From the NCBI GenBank assembly GCA_001602415.1, contig CP012155.1, positions 1,302,001 through 1,366,000 of the forward strand: a DNA stretch of 64,000 nucleotides, given 5' to 3'. Under the pieces are notes generated by a model. The model saw only the letters and a list, made by a program, of their open reading frames with translations, made no database searches and was not told where the DNA came from. Made by a program: the position numbers and the translations under genes. Below, piece by piece: positions 54,956 through 63,921 of the stretch; the first letter of the stretch is position 1; the number at the start of each line of letters is the position of its first letter. Source of the DNA: Bacteroidetes bacterium UKL13-3 (GTDB lineage Bacteria > Bacteroidota > Bacteroidia > UKL13-3).

Positions 54956-56022
54956 ACCTGAGTTCGGGATAAGAAAGTGTTGATTATTTTGTTTATAATT
55001 ATTTGGTAATCAAATAATTAGTAGCATTGGAAGTGTTAATTTTGTAGTGCAAAAAAACATAAAAAACACACCAATGCTACGAGATAAAATTACAGAAACT
55101 TTTGTAAAAGTTGATGATTTCTGCAATGAATTTGAAATTTTGTATTCAAAACACCAATTACCCGCACCATCAAACGTTAAAACAAGAAATAGAAAAGCCG
55201 GAATGTGTGACTCTGAAATTATCACACTCCTGATTGCGTTTCATGGTGGTCAATTCAGGAATTTCAAGCATTTTTATGTGGACTATGTGTCTGTTCATTT
55301 AAGAGAAGATTTTCCCGGATTGGTTTCCTATAACAGGTTTATTGAATTGAGTCATCGTTGTGCTATTGCATTCATGTTGTTTCTCCATCATTGTTGCAAA
55401 GGCGAGTGCACTGGCATTAGCTTTATTGATTCTACTGTACTGCGTGTTTGTCACAACAAAAGGATAAAGCGTAATAAAACATTTAAAGGCTTTGCAGAGG
55501 TTGGTAAATCATCAATGGGATGGTTCTTTGGCTTTAAACTTCACCTGATTATAAACGAAAAAGGTGAGATATTATCTTTCTTTCTAACCAAAGGAAATGT
55601 GGATGATAGAGATGCTAAAACAATTACCAATATGACTAAAGACCTTTTCGGAAAACTATTTGGAGATAAGGGATATATCTCAAAAGCATTGAGTGATCTG
55701 CTTTTTGGCAACGGTATACAACTCATTACAGCTGTAAGAAGAAACATGAAATCTAAAGCATTGAGCAATGAAGAGAAACTTCTTTTAAGGAAACGGTCCG
55801 TGATTGAAACCGTAAATGATGAGTTAAAAAACATTTGTCAAGTTGAACATACAAGACATCGCTCTATCAGCGGTTTTCTTCTTAATATTATGAGTGCAAT
55901 TGCTGCGTATTCTTTCTTTCCTAAAAAACCTTCCATCAAAAAAGATATTGAGGAAACAAACCCTCAGCTTATCAAGCAACTTGAACAACAATTGACATTA
56001 GCTGCTTAAACCGAACTCAGGT
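54956..56022. mobile_element. Complete IS982-family insertion sequence, 1067 bp
   Basis: Terminal inverted repeats ACCTGAGTTCGG at 54956 and its exact reverse complement ending at 56022, with matches continuing inward (GATAAG versus TTTAAG). Direct 5-bp repeats TTATA flank the element (54951-54955 and 56023-56027), as expected for target duplication. One transposase gene fills the element. The left flank is the end of the metal-receptor gene region; the right flank is an orphan T9SS tail. Confidence 0.9.
55074..56009 (+). CDS. IS982-family transposase
   Basis: 311 residues from the ATG at 55074 (MLRDKITETFVKVDDFC), preferred to the in-frame GTG at 55047. DDE catalytic residues visible: Asp in SFIDSTVLRV (about residue 121), Asp in LFGDKGYIS (about 196) and Glu in RSVIETVNDELK (about 247), with the family spacing. 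The frame is intact and the terminal repeats match, so the element may still be able to move. Confidence 0.93.
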   Translation: MLRDKITETFVKVDDFCNEFEILYSKHQLPAPSNVKTRNRKAGMCDSEIITLLIAFHGGQFRNFKHFYVDYVSVHLREDFPGLVSYNRFIELSHRCAIAFMLFLHHCCKGECTGISFIDSTVLRVCHNKRIKRNKTFKGFAEVGKSSMGWFFGFKLHLIINEKGEILSFFLTKGNVDDRDAKTITNMTKDLFGKLFGDKGYISKALSDLLFGNGIQLITAVRRNMKSKALSNEEKLLLRKRSVIETVNDELKNICQVEHTRHRSISGFLLNIMSAIAAYSFFPKKPSIKKDIEETNPQLIKQLEQQLTLAA

Positions 56023-56023
56023 T

Positions 56024-56317
56024 TATACTAAAAATATACCAACACTGAAGACAAGTAAACAAGAAGTATCTCTGGACAATATTCCAAATCCTTTCACGGA
56101 ATCAACAAATATTTCCTACATGATCGGGAAAGAATTTAAGAGTGCAGAAATACGTATTACAGATATTTTAGGCCGTATAGTAAAAACATACGTACTCACA
56201 AATATAAAAGGCCAAGTTACATTTCATAGAAATCCATATGAGGGAGGCTTATATTATTCTTCCCTTATTGTTGATGGTGTTATAATAAAGAGCAAGACAA
56301 TGGTTATTGAGCGATAA
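56024..56317 (+). pseudogene. Orphan C-terminal T9SS type A sorting domain
   Basis: The frame reads from the IS end through IPTLKTSKQEVSLDNIPNPF to GLYYSSLIVDGVIIKSKTMVIER and stops at 56317. This is a type A sorting domain (about 90 residues; NPFTESTNISY, ITDILGRIVKT and G.YY..L.VDG..I.SK.M) with no catalytic or secreted N-terminal part. Upstream of the IS there is only the stop region of the previous gene, so the body of the protein is gone. Confidence 0.7.
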
Positions 56318-56428
56318 TATATAAAGCAGAGGCTAAACATACATCGCTCTTTATTAACAGGAATCTCCGTATCGCAATTGTTGTTTTCGAGAGTAACAAC
56401 GCTTATTTTGCACCCTTTAAATTTATAT

Positions 56429-57628
56429 ATGCAATACGATATCGTTGTTATTGGAGGTGGAATTGTTGGTTTAGCCAGCGCCTATAATTTATTGAAAGAT
56501 CGCCCAGATTTAAAAGTGGCAGTTTTGGAAAAGGAAACTACACTTGCTGCTCACCAAACCGGACATAACAGTGGCGTTATTCACTCCGGATTGTACTATA
56601 AACCTGGAAGTTTAAAAGCTACCAATTGTATTAACGGATACAATATGTTGCTCGACTTTTGCAGGGAAAATAATATACCGTTTGATTTATGCGGTAAGCT
56701 AGTAGTAGCCACAGAAGAGTGGGAGCTACCATTGTTGGATAACTTGTATAAACGTGGTTTAGAAAATGGTTTAACTGAAATTAAGTATGTTGAAGCGAAA
56801 GATATTCAGCAATATGAGCCCTATTTAGAAGGCGGACTCAAGGCTCTTCATGTTCCATACACCGGTATTATTGATTATACTGAAGTATGCTTAAAAATGG
56901 CCGAATGCGTTGAGAAATGGGGAGGTAAGGTATTTACAAATGCAAAAGCTGAAGATATTGAGGAGTTCAGTAATTTTATTGTAATTAAAACCAACAGTAG
57001 AACTTTCGAAACCAAAATGATTGTGAATTGTGCCGGATTGTATTGTGATAAGGTTGCACAAATGGCTGGAGAAAAAGTGGATACACGTATTATTCCGTTT
57101 AGGGGCGAATATTATATGCTTAAACCCGAAAAACGCTACCTTGTTAAGAATTTAATATACCCGGTTCCTGATCCTAATTTTCCATTTTTGGGTGTACATT
57201 TCACCCGTATGATTGATGGTGGAGTGGAGGCTGGCCCGAATGCTGTATTTGCTTTCAAACGCGAAGGATACCATAAAACCGATGTTGATTTTACCGAAAT
57301 GTTTGAAAGTTTAACGTGGCCCGGATTTCAAAAAGTGGCAACTAAATATTGGAAAACGGGAATTGGTGAATTTTACCGTTCGTTTAGTAAAACAGCTTTT
57401 ACTAACGCTTTGCGCAAGTTTATTCCTCAAATACAAGAAGACGATTTAATTCCAGCCGAGGCAGGTGTTAGGGCTCAAGCTTGTGATAGAGAAGGTGGAT
57501 TGTTGGACGATTTTAAGATTATTGAGAAGCCAAGAGCGATTCATATTTTAAATGCGCCATCACCTGCTGCCACATCAAGTTTATCTATTGGCAAAACCAT
57601 TGCCGAAATGGTGGCTAAACATTTTTAA
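56429..57628 (+). CDS. lhgO: L-2-hydroxyglutarate oxidase
   Basis: 399 residues from the ATG at 56429 (MQYDIVVIGGGIVGLASA). FAD-dependent oxidase of the DAO fold; oxidises L-2-hydroxyglutarate to 2-oxoglutarate. Visible: the dinucleotide motif VVIGGGIVGLAS, GHNSGVIHSGLYYKPGSLKA (typical of LhgO), VNCAGLYCDKVAQ and the C-terminal LNAPSPAATSSLSIGK FAD contact. It is 3 bp upstream of the thioesterase gene, heading a three-gene operon. Confidence 0.93.
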   Translation: MQYDIVVIGGGIVGLASAYNLLKDRPDLKVAVLEKETTLAAHQTGHNSGVIHSGLYYKPGSLKATNCINGYNMLLDFCRENNIPFDLCGKLVVATEEWELPLLDNLYKRGLENGLTEIKYVEAKDIQQYEPYLEGGLKALHVPYTGIIDYTEVCLKMAECVEKWGGKVFTNAKAEDIEEFSNFIVIKTNSRTFETKMIVNCAGLYCDKVAQMAGEKVDTRIIPFRGEYYMLKPEKRYLVKNLIYPVPDPNFPFLGVHFTRMIDGGVEAGPNAVFAFKREGYHKTDVDFTEMFESLTWPGFQKVATKYWKTGIGEFYRSFSKTAFTNALRKFIPQIQEDDLIPAEAGVRAQACDREGGLLDDFKIIEKPRAIHILNAPSPAATSSLSIGKTIAEMVAKHF

Positions 57629-57631
57629 GTT

Positions 57632-58039
57632 ATGATGGTAACCGAAACAACTATTCGTGTTCGCTATGGTGAAACCGATCAAATGGGGGTAGTGTACCAT
57701 GGAAATTATGCCTTATACTTTGAAGAGGCAAGAACAGATGCGTTACGTAAAATAAATATCACTTACAAAAGCATGGAAGAAGAAGGGGTGATGATGCCAG
57801 TGGTAAGCCTAAGCACAGATTTTAAACGCCCTGCTAAATATGACGATTTATTAACTATTCGCTCCATCATGCGTGAGTTGCCTACAGCCAAAATTGTTTT
57901 GGAGTATGAGGTATTAAACGAGGCAAATCAGTTATTGGCAACAGGGAATTCAATACTTGTTTTTGTAGATATGAAAACCAATCGCCCTATCAAATGCCCA
58001 GAGCATCTTTACCAAAAATTTACTACATTTTTTGTGTGA
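57632..58039 (+). CDS. YbgC/FadM-type acyl-CoA thioesterase
   Basis: 135 residues, 4-hydroxybenzoyl-CoA thioesterase hot-dog fold. Catalytic Asp in YGETDQMGVVYHGNYALYFEEART, with the His/Gly/Asn of the same motif; the strand TDFKRPAKYDDLLTIRS follows. Hydrolyses medium- or short-chain acyl-CoA. Lies between lhgO (3-bp gap) and the YihY gene (4-bp overlap), so it is inside the same operon. Confidence 0.9.
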   Translation: MMVTETTIRVRYGETDQMGVVYHGNYALYFEEARTDALRKINITYKSMEEEGVMMPVVSLSTDFKRPAKYDDLLTIRSIMRELPTAKIVLEYEVLNEANQLLATGNSILVFVDMKTNRPIKCPEHLYQKFTTFFV

Positions 58040-59061
58040 ACAAAGGAAGAGAAATAGCTAATAAAGTATGGAGGTTTAACCTTGCAGGTTGGTTTTTGCG
58101 CAGCAGATTTTCCAGAACATTTATTGGTTTTTTGCAGCGTAAACAATTTCCCGGCTACAAGGAAATATCGTGGTATTCGGTTTTTGAATTTTTTATTCGT
58201 TGGGTCGATAACAAGGACCTGCATTTAAGATCTTCGGCATTGTCGTTTACCTTTTTTCTATCCTTGTTTCCAACGGCTATTTTCTTTTTTACATTAATCG
58301 CATACTTGCCTTTCAAAAAATCGCCTGACGAAATATTGTTTTTTTTGCAAGGCATTATTCCAAACAACACCTTCAAAATCATAAAATCAACGTTGTTTGA
58401 TATTTTAAAGCACCAGCGTGGGGGATTGTTGTCTGTCGGATTTTTGTTAGCAATCTACTTTAGTACCAATGGCTTTCACTCTTTAATGAATACCCTGAAT
58501 AGGTATGGTAAAGATAAAGAAACGCGCAGTTTTTGGAAACAGCGTATGGTAGCCATTATTCTTTCAGTGCTCGTTTCTATGGGTATTTTACTTTCTGTTT
58601 TATTGGTAACTGGTGGTAACTGGCTTATTCATTGGTTGGATAAGATGAAGTATTTCCCAAGTAAAATAACCCCGGTATTGTTGTTTGTGTTAAACAATGG
58701 CATTGTGGTGCTCATTATGTTAACGTTCATTTCTTGCATCTTTTATTTTGCACCTAGCAAGAATAGCAAATGGAAATTTTTCACTCCAGGTTCCATCTTT
58801 GCTTGTGCAGTTACGTTACTCACTACTTATTTATTCTCCTTATATGTAAACCAGTTTAATGCTTACAATAAAGTATATGGTTCAATTGGGGCGCTTGTGG
58901 TTATCATGTTGCTCATCTATATTAATACCTACATACTGTTATTGGGTTATGAGTTGAATATTGTTATTGAAAAAGCCATATCCGAGATAAGAAAAGGAAA
59001 AGTAATAAAGCGCAATACAGTAATTTATTTAAAGAACAAATCAAGTAAAGGCGAGGATTGA
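58036..59061 (+). CDS. YihY/virulence factor BrkB family membrane protein
   Basis: About 341 residues with six membrane helices (starts near 68, 118, 162, 210, 246 and 280). I chose GTG at 58036, which overlaps the upstream TGA (GTGA); an ATG at 57994 would extend 46 bp into the thioesterase gene. The first helix follows LRSSALSFTFFLSLFPTAIFF and a Gly/Pro-rich stretch, as in the family. Often called a transporter or RNase BN, which is a historic misassignment; function is not known. Confidence 0.88.
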   Translation: MNKGREIANKVWRFNLAGWFLRSRFSRTFIGFLQRKQFPGYKEISWYSVFEFFIRWVDNKDLHLRSSALSFTFFLSLFPTAIFFFTLIAYLPFKKSPDEILFFLQGIIPNNTFKIIKSTLFDILKHQRGGLLSVGFLLAIYFSTNGFHSLMNTLNRYGKDKETRSFWKQRMVAIILSVLVSMGILLSVLLVTGGNWLIHWLDKMKYFPSKITPVLLFVLNNGIVVLIMLTFISCIFYFAPSKNSKWKFFTPGSIFACAVTLLTTYLFSLYVNQFNAYNKVYGSIGALVVIMLLIYINTYILLLGYELNIVIEKAISEIRKGKVIKRNTVIYLKNKSSKGED

Positions 59062-59063
59062 TT

Positions 59064-59510
59064 TTACTCAACTTTTGTCCAAGTATCAGTTCTTCCAATC
59101 ATTGATATACCAATAAAACCTCTCACTTCAAGCGTATTGTTGTTTACCATAACAAGTTTGCAACTGTATGTTTTACCATTCTTGGGATCGTAAACGGTTC
59201 CTTTATCCCAAATATGTTCATGTGCGTTATATTCGAAGCTTTTGAGGATAAGTAAACCCAATATATGTTTGGTGTGTTGGTGTTCATCTCTATTTTTGAT
59301 GTCCGTTTTAGGCTTTCCTGCTTCATCGTTTGGATTTTTAAGCCATGATATTTTTCCGTAATAATAATTCCCTGTTTTAAATATAGTAATGCGAGCTTCT
59401 TTACTTCCTACCTCCCAAGTGCCCACAATATCAACTCCACCAGCTGAAACGTTTGCGATAGAAAATAAACTCATAAGTAGTATGATGATGGTCATTTTTG
59501 TTGCTTGCAT
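59064..59510 (-). CDS. DUF2147 secreted protein
   Basis: 148 residues from the ATG at 59510 (MQATKMTIIILLMS). Signal peptide to about SAGG, then a lipocalin-like small barrel: IVGTWEVGSKEARITIF, YYYGKISWLKNPND and the end FIGISMIGRTDTWTKVE, matching DUF2147. Function unknown. Convergent with the YihY gene (2-bp gap). Confidence 0.85.
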   Translation of the reverse strand: MQATKMTIIILLMSLFSIANVSAGGVDIVGTWEVGSKEARITIFKTGNYYYGKISWLKNPNDEAGKPKTDIKNRDEHQHTKHILGLLILKSFEYNAHEHIWDKGTVYDPKNGKTYSCKLVMVNNNTLEVRGFIGISMIGRTDTWTKVE

Positions 59511-59578
59511 AAGTTTGTATTTTTGGGGTTGAAAATAAAACATTTTGCGACAAAAATGTTTAATATAAAAACACCATA

Positions 59579-60445
59579 ATGAAAGTAAGAGTAGGAGGAG
59601 TTCCTGAGCATTTTAATTTAGCATGGCATTTGGCTATTGAGCAAAAACATTTCTCAAATAAAGGAATTGATATTGATTGGAAAGATGTTCCGGGCGGAAC
59701 CGGAGCAATGTGTAAAGCACTTCGCAATGATGAATTAGATATTGCTATTGCCCTAACGGAAGGAATGGTAAGTGATATCATGAATGGCAACCCAAGTAGG
59801 ATTGTGCAGTTTTATGTGAATTCGCCTTTGTGCTGGGGTATTTATGTTAAAGGCGATTCTCCCATTAACAAAATAGCTGAAATGCCGAGTAGAAAATACG
59901 CGATTAGTCGTTTTAATTCGGGTTCGCATTTAATGGCATACGTAAATGCCAACAACCATCAGTTTGAAGTTGCCGAAGATGATTTTGTGGTGGTTGGAAA
60001 TTTAGATGGGGCACGTGAAGCACTTCAAAACGGAACAGCGGAGTTATTTTTGTGGGAGAAATTTACCACCAAACCATACGTTGATAGTGGTGAATTTAAA
60101 ATAATAGGAGAGTGTCGCACTCCATGGCCATGCTTTGTAATTGCCGTTCGCAGTGAATTTATTGAAAAGTATGAAGAGGTACTCAACACCATTTTAAACA
60201 TTGTTAACCTATCGTGTTTGGTTCTTAAAAACAACAGTGCAGCCCCAAAACTTATTGCCAATAGGTATGGAATAAAAGAGGAGGATGCGGTTTTATGGTT
60301 TAAGGAATTGGAGTATGCATACCAGCCCGAAATGGATGCTGCTGCATTGAACAATATTCTGTTAGCACTCCATAAATTCAAGATAATTGATAGCATTCCC
60401 AGCCTCACCGAAATCTGCTACGAAAAAAATGTGGAGTTGATTTAA
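59579..60445 (+). CDS. Solo periplasmic-binding-protein-like protein without signal peptide
   Basis: 288 residues, NMT1/THI5-like substrate-binding fold: GGVPEHFNLAWHLAIEQKHF (lobe 1), DVPGGTGAMCKALRNDELDIAIAL, then YAISRFNSGSHLMAYVNA and a hinge into lobe 2 with CRTPWPCFVIAVRS. It starts directly with the first strand, so it has no signal peptide or lipobox, and no ABC permease or ATPase gene is adjacent. It probably binds a small molecule in the cytoplasm or works as an enzyme, as THI5-type proteins do, but the ligand is unknown. Confidence 0.72.
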   Translation: MKVRVGGVPEHFNLAWHLAIEQKHFSNKGIDIDWKDVPGGTGAMCKALRNDELDIAIALTEGMVSDIMNGNPSRIVQFYVNSPLCWGIYVKGDSPINKIAEMPSRKYAISRFNSGSHLMAYVNANNHQFEVAEDDFVVVGNLDGAREALQNGTAELFLWEKFTTKPYVDSGEFKIIGECRTPWPCFVIAVRSEFIEKYEEVLNTILNIVNLSCLVLKNNSAAPKLIANRYGIKEEDAVLWFKELEYAYQPEMDAAALNNILLALHKFKIIDSIPSLTEICYEKNVELI

Positions 60446-60575
60446 CTTTACTTTTTATCCTCAAATTATATTACAGAGAGAATGAGAAGGATTACAGTTT
60501 AAACGGCTATGTCTCTTCCTAAATTAAGTTTAACATTTACTAAGCTTCTTAAACACTATTAATCAATAAACAATC

Positions 60576-61130
60576 CTAATCTTGAACCGTCATCGGAATG
60601 GTTACTTCCGTTTCGTCCCAATGCAATACCATGTTTACGTTGGCGCTGTCTATTGTGTCAAAACGAACGGTAAACTGTTCCTGCAATGGAGCATGGTTTG
60701 AAGCTAATACATTTGTTTTCACAACATCATCTTTTGGGTCGGGTTGCGTAACGCCCCATCGATCAAAATCACTGCTAAACACAATTTGCCAACTATCCTT
60801 TCCAGGATATGCATAAACACTGTATTTACCTGCTTTTAAATATTGGTCGTTAATGAGCAGGTTTTTATTGGTTGAAAACAAGGTAGCTTCATTAGCTCCA
60901 ACACGCCAATATTTTCCGTAGGGTTGCAATGCTCCCGAAGTTTCATCACCAAAAACCAACCGACCTTTTTTGTATGGTTGACAATAGTTTACGGTAATAT
61001 CAGCACCGCTTAAATGATATTCTGCAATTGCTGCCGGACTGTGTTTTTTTGTTGCCGAACGCAGATAGGTAAGTCCTGCAATAATGATTAATAAACCTAT
61101 GCCAATGCCAATCAATACACGTTGTTTCAT
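60576..61130 (-). CDS. DUF2911 envelope protein
   Basis: 184 residues. N-terminal membrane segment (about 3-25, LIGIGIGLLIIIAGLTYL) followed by a beta-sandwich domain typical of DUF2911: ADITVNYCQPYKKGR, LFGDETSGALQPYGKYWRVGANEAT, GKYSVYAYPGKDSWQIVFSS and a C-terminal MVLHWDETEVTIPM. Found mainly in Bacteroidota; function unknown. Confidence 0.85.
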   Translation of the reverse strand: MKQRVLIGIGIGLLIIIAGLTYLRSATKKHSPAAIAEYHLSGADITVNYCQPYKKGRLVFGDETSGALQPYGKYWRVGANEATLFSTNKNLLINDQYLKAGKYSVYAYPGKDSWQIVFSSDFDRWGVTQPDPKDDVVKTNVLASNHAPLQEQFTVRFDTIDSANVNMVLHWDETEVTIPMTVQD

Positions 61131-61186
61131 ATCGTTTAAATTTATAGTTACAAGTTACGCTTTATGACCTAAAATCAAAAAAAGTT

Positions 61187-61732
61187 TTAAACCTTTTGGT
61201 TCTTTTTTCTATCGGAGGCTTTATTAATGAGTTTAAGCACCTTTTTACCTCGAGCAACAAAAGCGGGTTGTTCAAGCAACATCATTTCTTCTATTACACC
61301 AATAAGTTCATTTGTGAGCTCTGGATATTTGATGGCAATATTTCCCATCACATGCATGGCAAATACCCTAATGGCAATTGCTTCATCTTTGCTGCGCGTG
61401 AGTTGAAAACAAACATCAAACAACTCACCCCAATATGTTTCGGGAGGCATGCTTTCAACCCATAATCGTAAAATATTGCGTTTAACAGCATCGTGGGAGC
61501 AATTTTGTTTGAGTTTTTCCAATAACTTACCATGATAGGGCTTTATTAAATGAGGATGCGCAATACCAATATAGCTTAAAGGCCAAGCCGCTCGTTGTGC
61601 AATTGATAGTTCTGCTCCAAAAAATAGTTGCATCAACTCGCTCAAGAGCTCTTTACTATCTCCAACATATTTAACAATACGCAAGGTTTGAACTTTGCTA
61701 TGTTCCTTAAGTATCTCTTTTCGTAAATCCAT
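61187..61732 (-). CDS. Helical-repeat protein of unknown function
   Basis: 181 residues from the ATG at 61732 (MDLRKEILKEHSK); an upstream ATG would add 40 residues overlapping the divergent pepT region. Predominantly helical, with repeated amphipathic helix pairs (SKELLSELMQLFFG, QRAAWPLSYIGIAHP, AVKRNILRLWVES, AIAIRVFAMHVMGNIAIKYP), reminiscent of HEAT/ARM-type repeats. Related Bacteroidota proteins have been misnamed adenylosuccinate lyase. Ligand unknown. Confidence 0.65.
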   Translation of the reverse strand: MDLRKEILKEHSKVQTLRIVKYVGDSKELLSELMQLFFGAELSIAQRAAWPLSYIGIAHPHLIKPYHGKLLEKLKQNCSHDAVKRNILRLWVESMPPETYWGELFDVCFQLTRSKDEAIAIRVFAMHVMGNIAIKYPELTNELIGVIEEMMLLEQPAFVARGKKVLKLINKASDRKKNQKV

Positions 61733-61833
61733 CTGATAAGCGAATATAGAATGAAGTTTGTTGAAAAGAAACGCTAGCAAATGAGTGGTTACTGTTGCTT
61801 GAATTCGATACATTCGCATCAAAATTTTGGAAT

Positions 61834-63090
61834 ATGAGCAAGCAGCATACAATAGATAGTCAATCTCTAACTGAACGTTTTTGTCGTTATGTGCAAATAG
61901 ATACTCAATCGGATCCTAACTCACCAACACAACCTAGTACTGAAAAACAAAAGGATTTAGCGCGGGTATTAGTAAAAGAATTGTTGGAACTCGGAATCAA
62001 TGATGCGCATTTGGATGAACATGGATATGTTTACGCAAATATACCTTCCAATACCGACAAAAAAGTTCCGGTTATTTGTTTTTGCTCTCACTTGGATACC
62101 TCTCCCGATTGCACGGGAGCTAACGTAAAACCCATTATTCACAAAAATTATGATGGCGGAAACATTGTATTACCTACCGATCATAAAATTGTGTTAAAGC
62201 CAGATGAACACCCTGATTTGAAAACCCAAATTGGAAATGATATTATCACCGCTGATGGTACAACTTTGTTGGGTGCCGATAATAAATCTGGTGTTGCCGA
62301 GATTATGGAAGCTGTTCGCTACTTAACAATGCATCCAAATGTTAAACATGGAACTATTCGTATTTTATTCACACCCGATGAAGAAATTGGTAGGGGTGTT
62401 GATGCAGTAGACATGAAAAAACTTGCTGCCGATTTTGGGTACACCATGGATGGCGAAACAGCAGGGCATTTGGAAGATGAAACTTTTAGTGCCGATGGTG
62501 TTGTGATTACCATAGATGGAGTGCCAGTGCATCCAGGTTTTGCCAAAAACAAAATGGAAAATGCACTCAAAATTGCATCCGAAATTGTAGCTACTTTACC
62601 TAAAGATACACTATCGCCCGAAACTACAGAAAACAAGGAACCGTTTATGCATCCAACAGGAATTACAGGTAGTTTGGATAAAGCTGAATTAAAATTCATT
62701 ATTAGAGCATTTGATACCGAAACACTTGTTAAGATTGAAAATCAATTGAAAGGAATAGTAGAGGCGGTAATAAAAAATTACCCAAACAGCACCTATACTT
62801 TTAAAGTAATTGAGCAATACCGTAACATGAAACTGATATTGGACCAACATCCCGAAGTGAGTGCTTATGCCTTAGAAGCCATTACCCGTGCAGGTTTGCA
62901 AGCACAACGAACCAGTATACGTGGCGGAACAGATGGTAGCCGTTTATCGTTCATGGGATTACCTTGCCCGAATGTTTTTGCCGGTGAGCATGCTTTTCAT
63001 GGTAAATATGAATGGGCTTCGGTTCAGGACATGGCCAAAGCTGCAGAAACCATTATCCATTTATGTGAAATTTGGGAAGAAAAATCTTAA
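61834..63090 (+). CDS. pepT: Peptidase T (tripeptide aminopeptidase)
   Basis: 418 residues from the ATG at 61834 (MSKQHTIDSQSL). M20 metallopeptidase releasing N-terminal residues from tripeptides. Zinc ligands and catalytic residues visible: His and Asp in SHLDTSPD (about residue 88), Asp in LGADNKSGVAEI, Glu pair in TPDEEIGRG (about 188), Asp in MDGETAGHLE and His in GEHAFHGKYEW near the C-terminus. Divergent from the helical-repeat gene with about 100 bp between. Confidence 0.95.
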   Translation: MSKQHTIDSQSLTERFCRYVQIDTQSDPNSPTQPSTEKQKDLARVLVKELLELGINDAHLDEHGYVYANIPSNTDKKVPVICFCSHLDTSPDCTGANVKPIIHKNYDGGNIVLPTDHKIVLKPDEHPDLKTQIGNDIITADGTTLLGADNKSGVAEIMEAVRYLTMHPNVKHGTIRILFTPDEEIGRGVDAVDMKKLAADFGYTMDGETAGHLEDETFSADGVVITIDGVPVHPGFAKNKMENALKIASEIVATLPKDTLSPETTENKEPFMHPTGITGSLDKAELKFIIRAFDTETLVKIENQLKGIVEAVIKNYPNSTYTFKVIEQYRNMKLILDQHPEVSAYALEAITRAGLQAQRTSIRGGTDGSRLSFMGLPCPNVFAGEHAFHGKYEWASVQDMAKAAETIIHLCEIWEEKS

Positions 63091-63123
63091 GTTTTTATTT
63101 TGATTGTCTATAACGAAAAGCAG

Positions 63124-63639
63124 ATGCTAAAAAGAATTGCACTTTACATAACGCTATTACTATTGTTTATTCAAGCGGCAAAAGCTCAGGCTCTCAAAGC
63201 ATGGTTTGGAGAGTGGAAAGGTTCGCTTGAATTGTATAAAACAGATGGTTCGGTAGATAAAATTGTACCGATGGATCTGTTTATTAAACCTACAACAGAC
63301 AGCATGGTGGTTCAGTGGCGAATTGTATACAACAATCAAGGGGCAAGAGATTATAAAATGCGAACAAGTGATGCCGCAACAGGAAAGTATGTATTAGATG
63401 AACTTAACGGAATAAACATTGACGTTCGCAAGTTTGGAAACGTATTAATGAGTAGTTATGACGTACAAGATTACCAAATTTGGGACAGCTATGAAATGCG
63501 CGGAGTGACAATGATTTTTACACTTACTAGTTCAACTACTAAATTACACACAAGCAGTGGCAATGGAACCGAAGAAAGTCCAACAGTAAAATCGATGCCG
63601 CCAAATGTGTTTCAGCGGGCAGTGTTGTTTAGGCAATAA
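63124..63639 (+). CDS. Secreted protein of unknown function
   Basis: 171 residues from the ATG at 63124 (MLKRIALYITLLLLFIQ). Signal peptide to about AKAQ, then a beta-rich small domain (WFGEWKGSLELYKTDG, VQWRIVYNNQGARDYKM, DYQIWDSYEMRGVTMIFTL). No family recognised; the strand pattern resembles a lipocalin-like barrel. 33 bp after pepT. Confidence 0.6.
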   Translation: MLKRIALYITLLLLFIQAAKAQALKAWFGEWKGSLELYKTDGSVDKIVPMDLFIKPTTDSMVVQWRIVYNNQGARDYKMRTSDAATGKYVLDELNGINIDVRKFGNVLMSSYDVQDYQIWDSYEMRGVTMIFTLTSSTTKLHTSSGNGTEESPTVKSMPPNVFQRAVLFRQ

Positions 63640-63921
63640 TTATCTCAATACATCATCATATTCAGGAGTCTTGTCGAAAACATTTTTCGCAAACGGGCAC
63701 AAAGGTAAAATTTTAACGTTTAGTTTTCGGGCGAATGCAACACCTGCCTCAACTAATTTTTTTCCTGCTCCTTATCCTTTCAACTTCTCCGAAACTTCGG
63801 TGTGATCAATAATAAACATTGATTCTCCCGCCCAAGTGTAAGTCATTTCGGCTACACGTTCTCCGTCTAGTTCCATAAAGAAACTTCCTTTTTTTTCATT
63901 GTCTTCGTGTTGTATTTTCAT
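63640..63921 (-). pseudogene. GNAT-like acetyltransferase broken by an in-frame TAA
   Basis: Reading from the ATG at 63921: MKIQHEDNEKKGSFFMELDGE, then AEMTYTWAGESMFIIDHTEVSEKLKG, then TAA (63774-63772), then GAGKKLVEAGVAFARKLNVKILPLCPFAKNVFDKTPEYDDVLR to a normal stop at 63640. Intact members of this small acetyltransferase family (the about-95-residue GNAT branch) read KLKGxGxGKKLV across the stop, with Lys or Gln at that codon. One base change explains the defect. Confidence 0.78.

Noticed and set aside
55047-55073. GTG start for the transposase
   Set aside because: IS982 transposases begin MLRDK-like at the ATG 27 bp downstream; the GTG segment has no family similarity.
18938-63921. Stop-codon reassignment or selenocysteine as an explanation for internal stops
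   Set aside because: Two different stop codons (TGA, TAA) are involved, both also end normal genes, and the replaced residues would differ (Gly, Lys/Gln and another).
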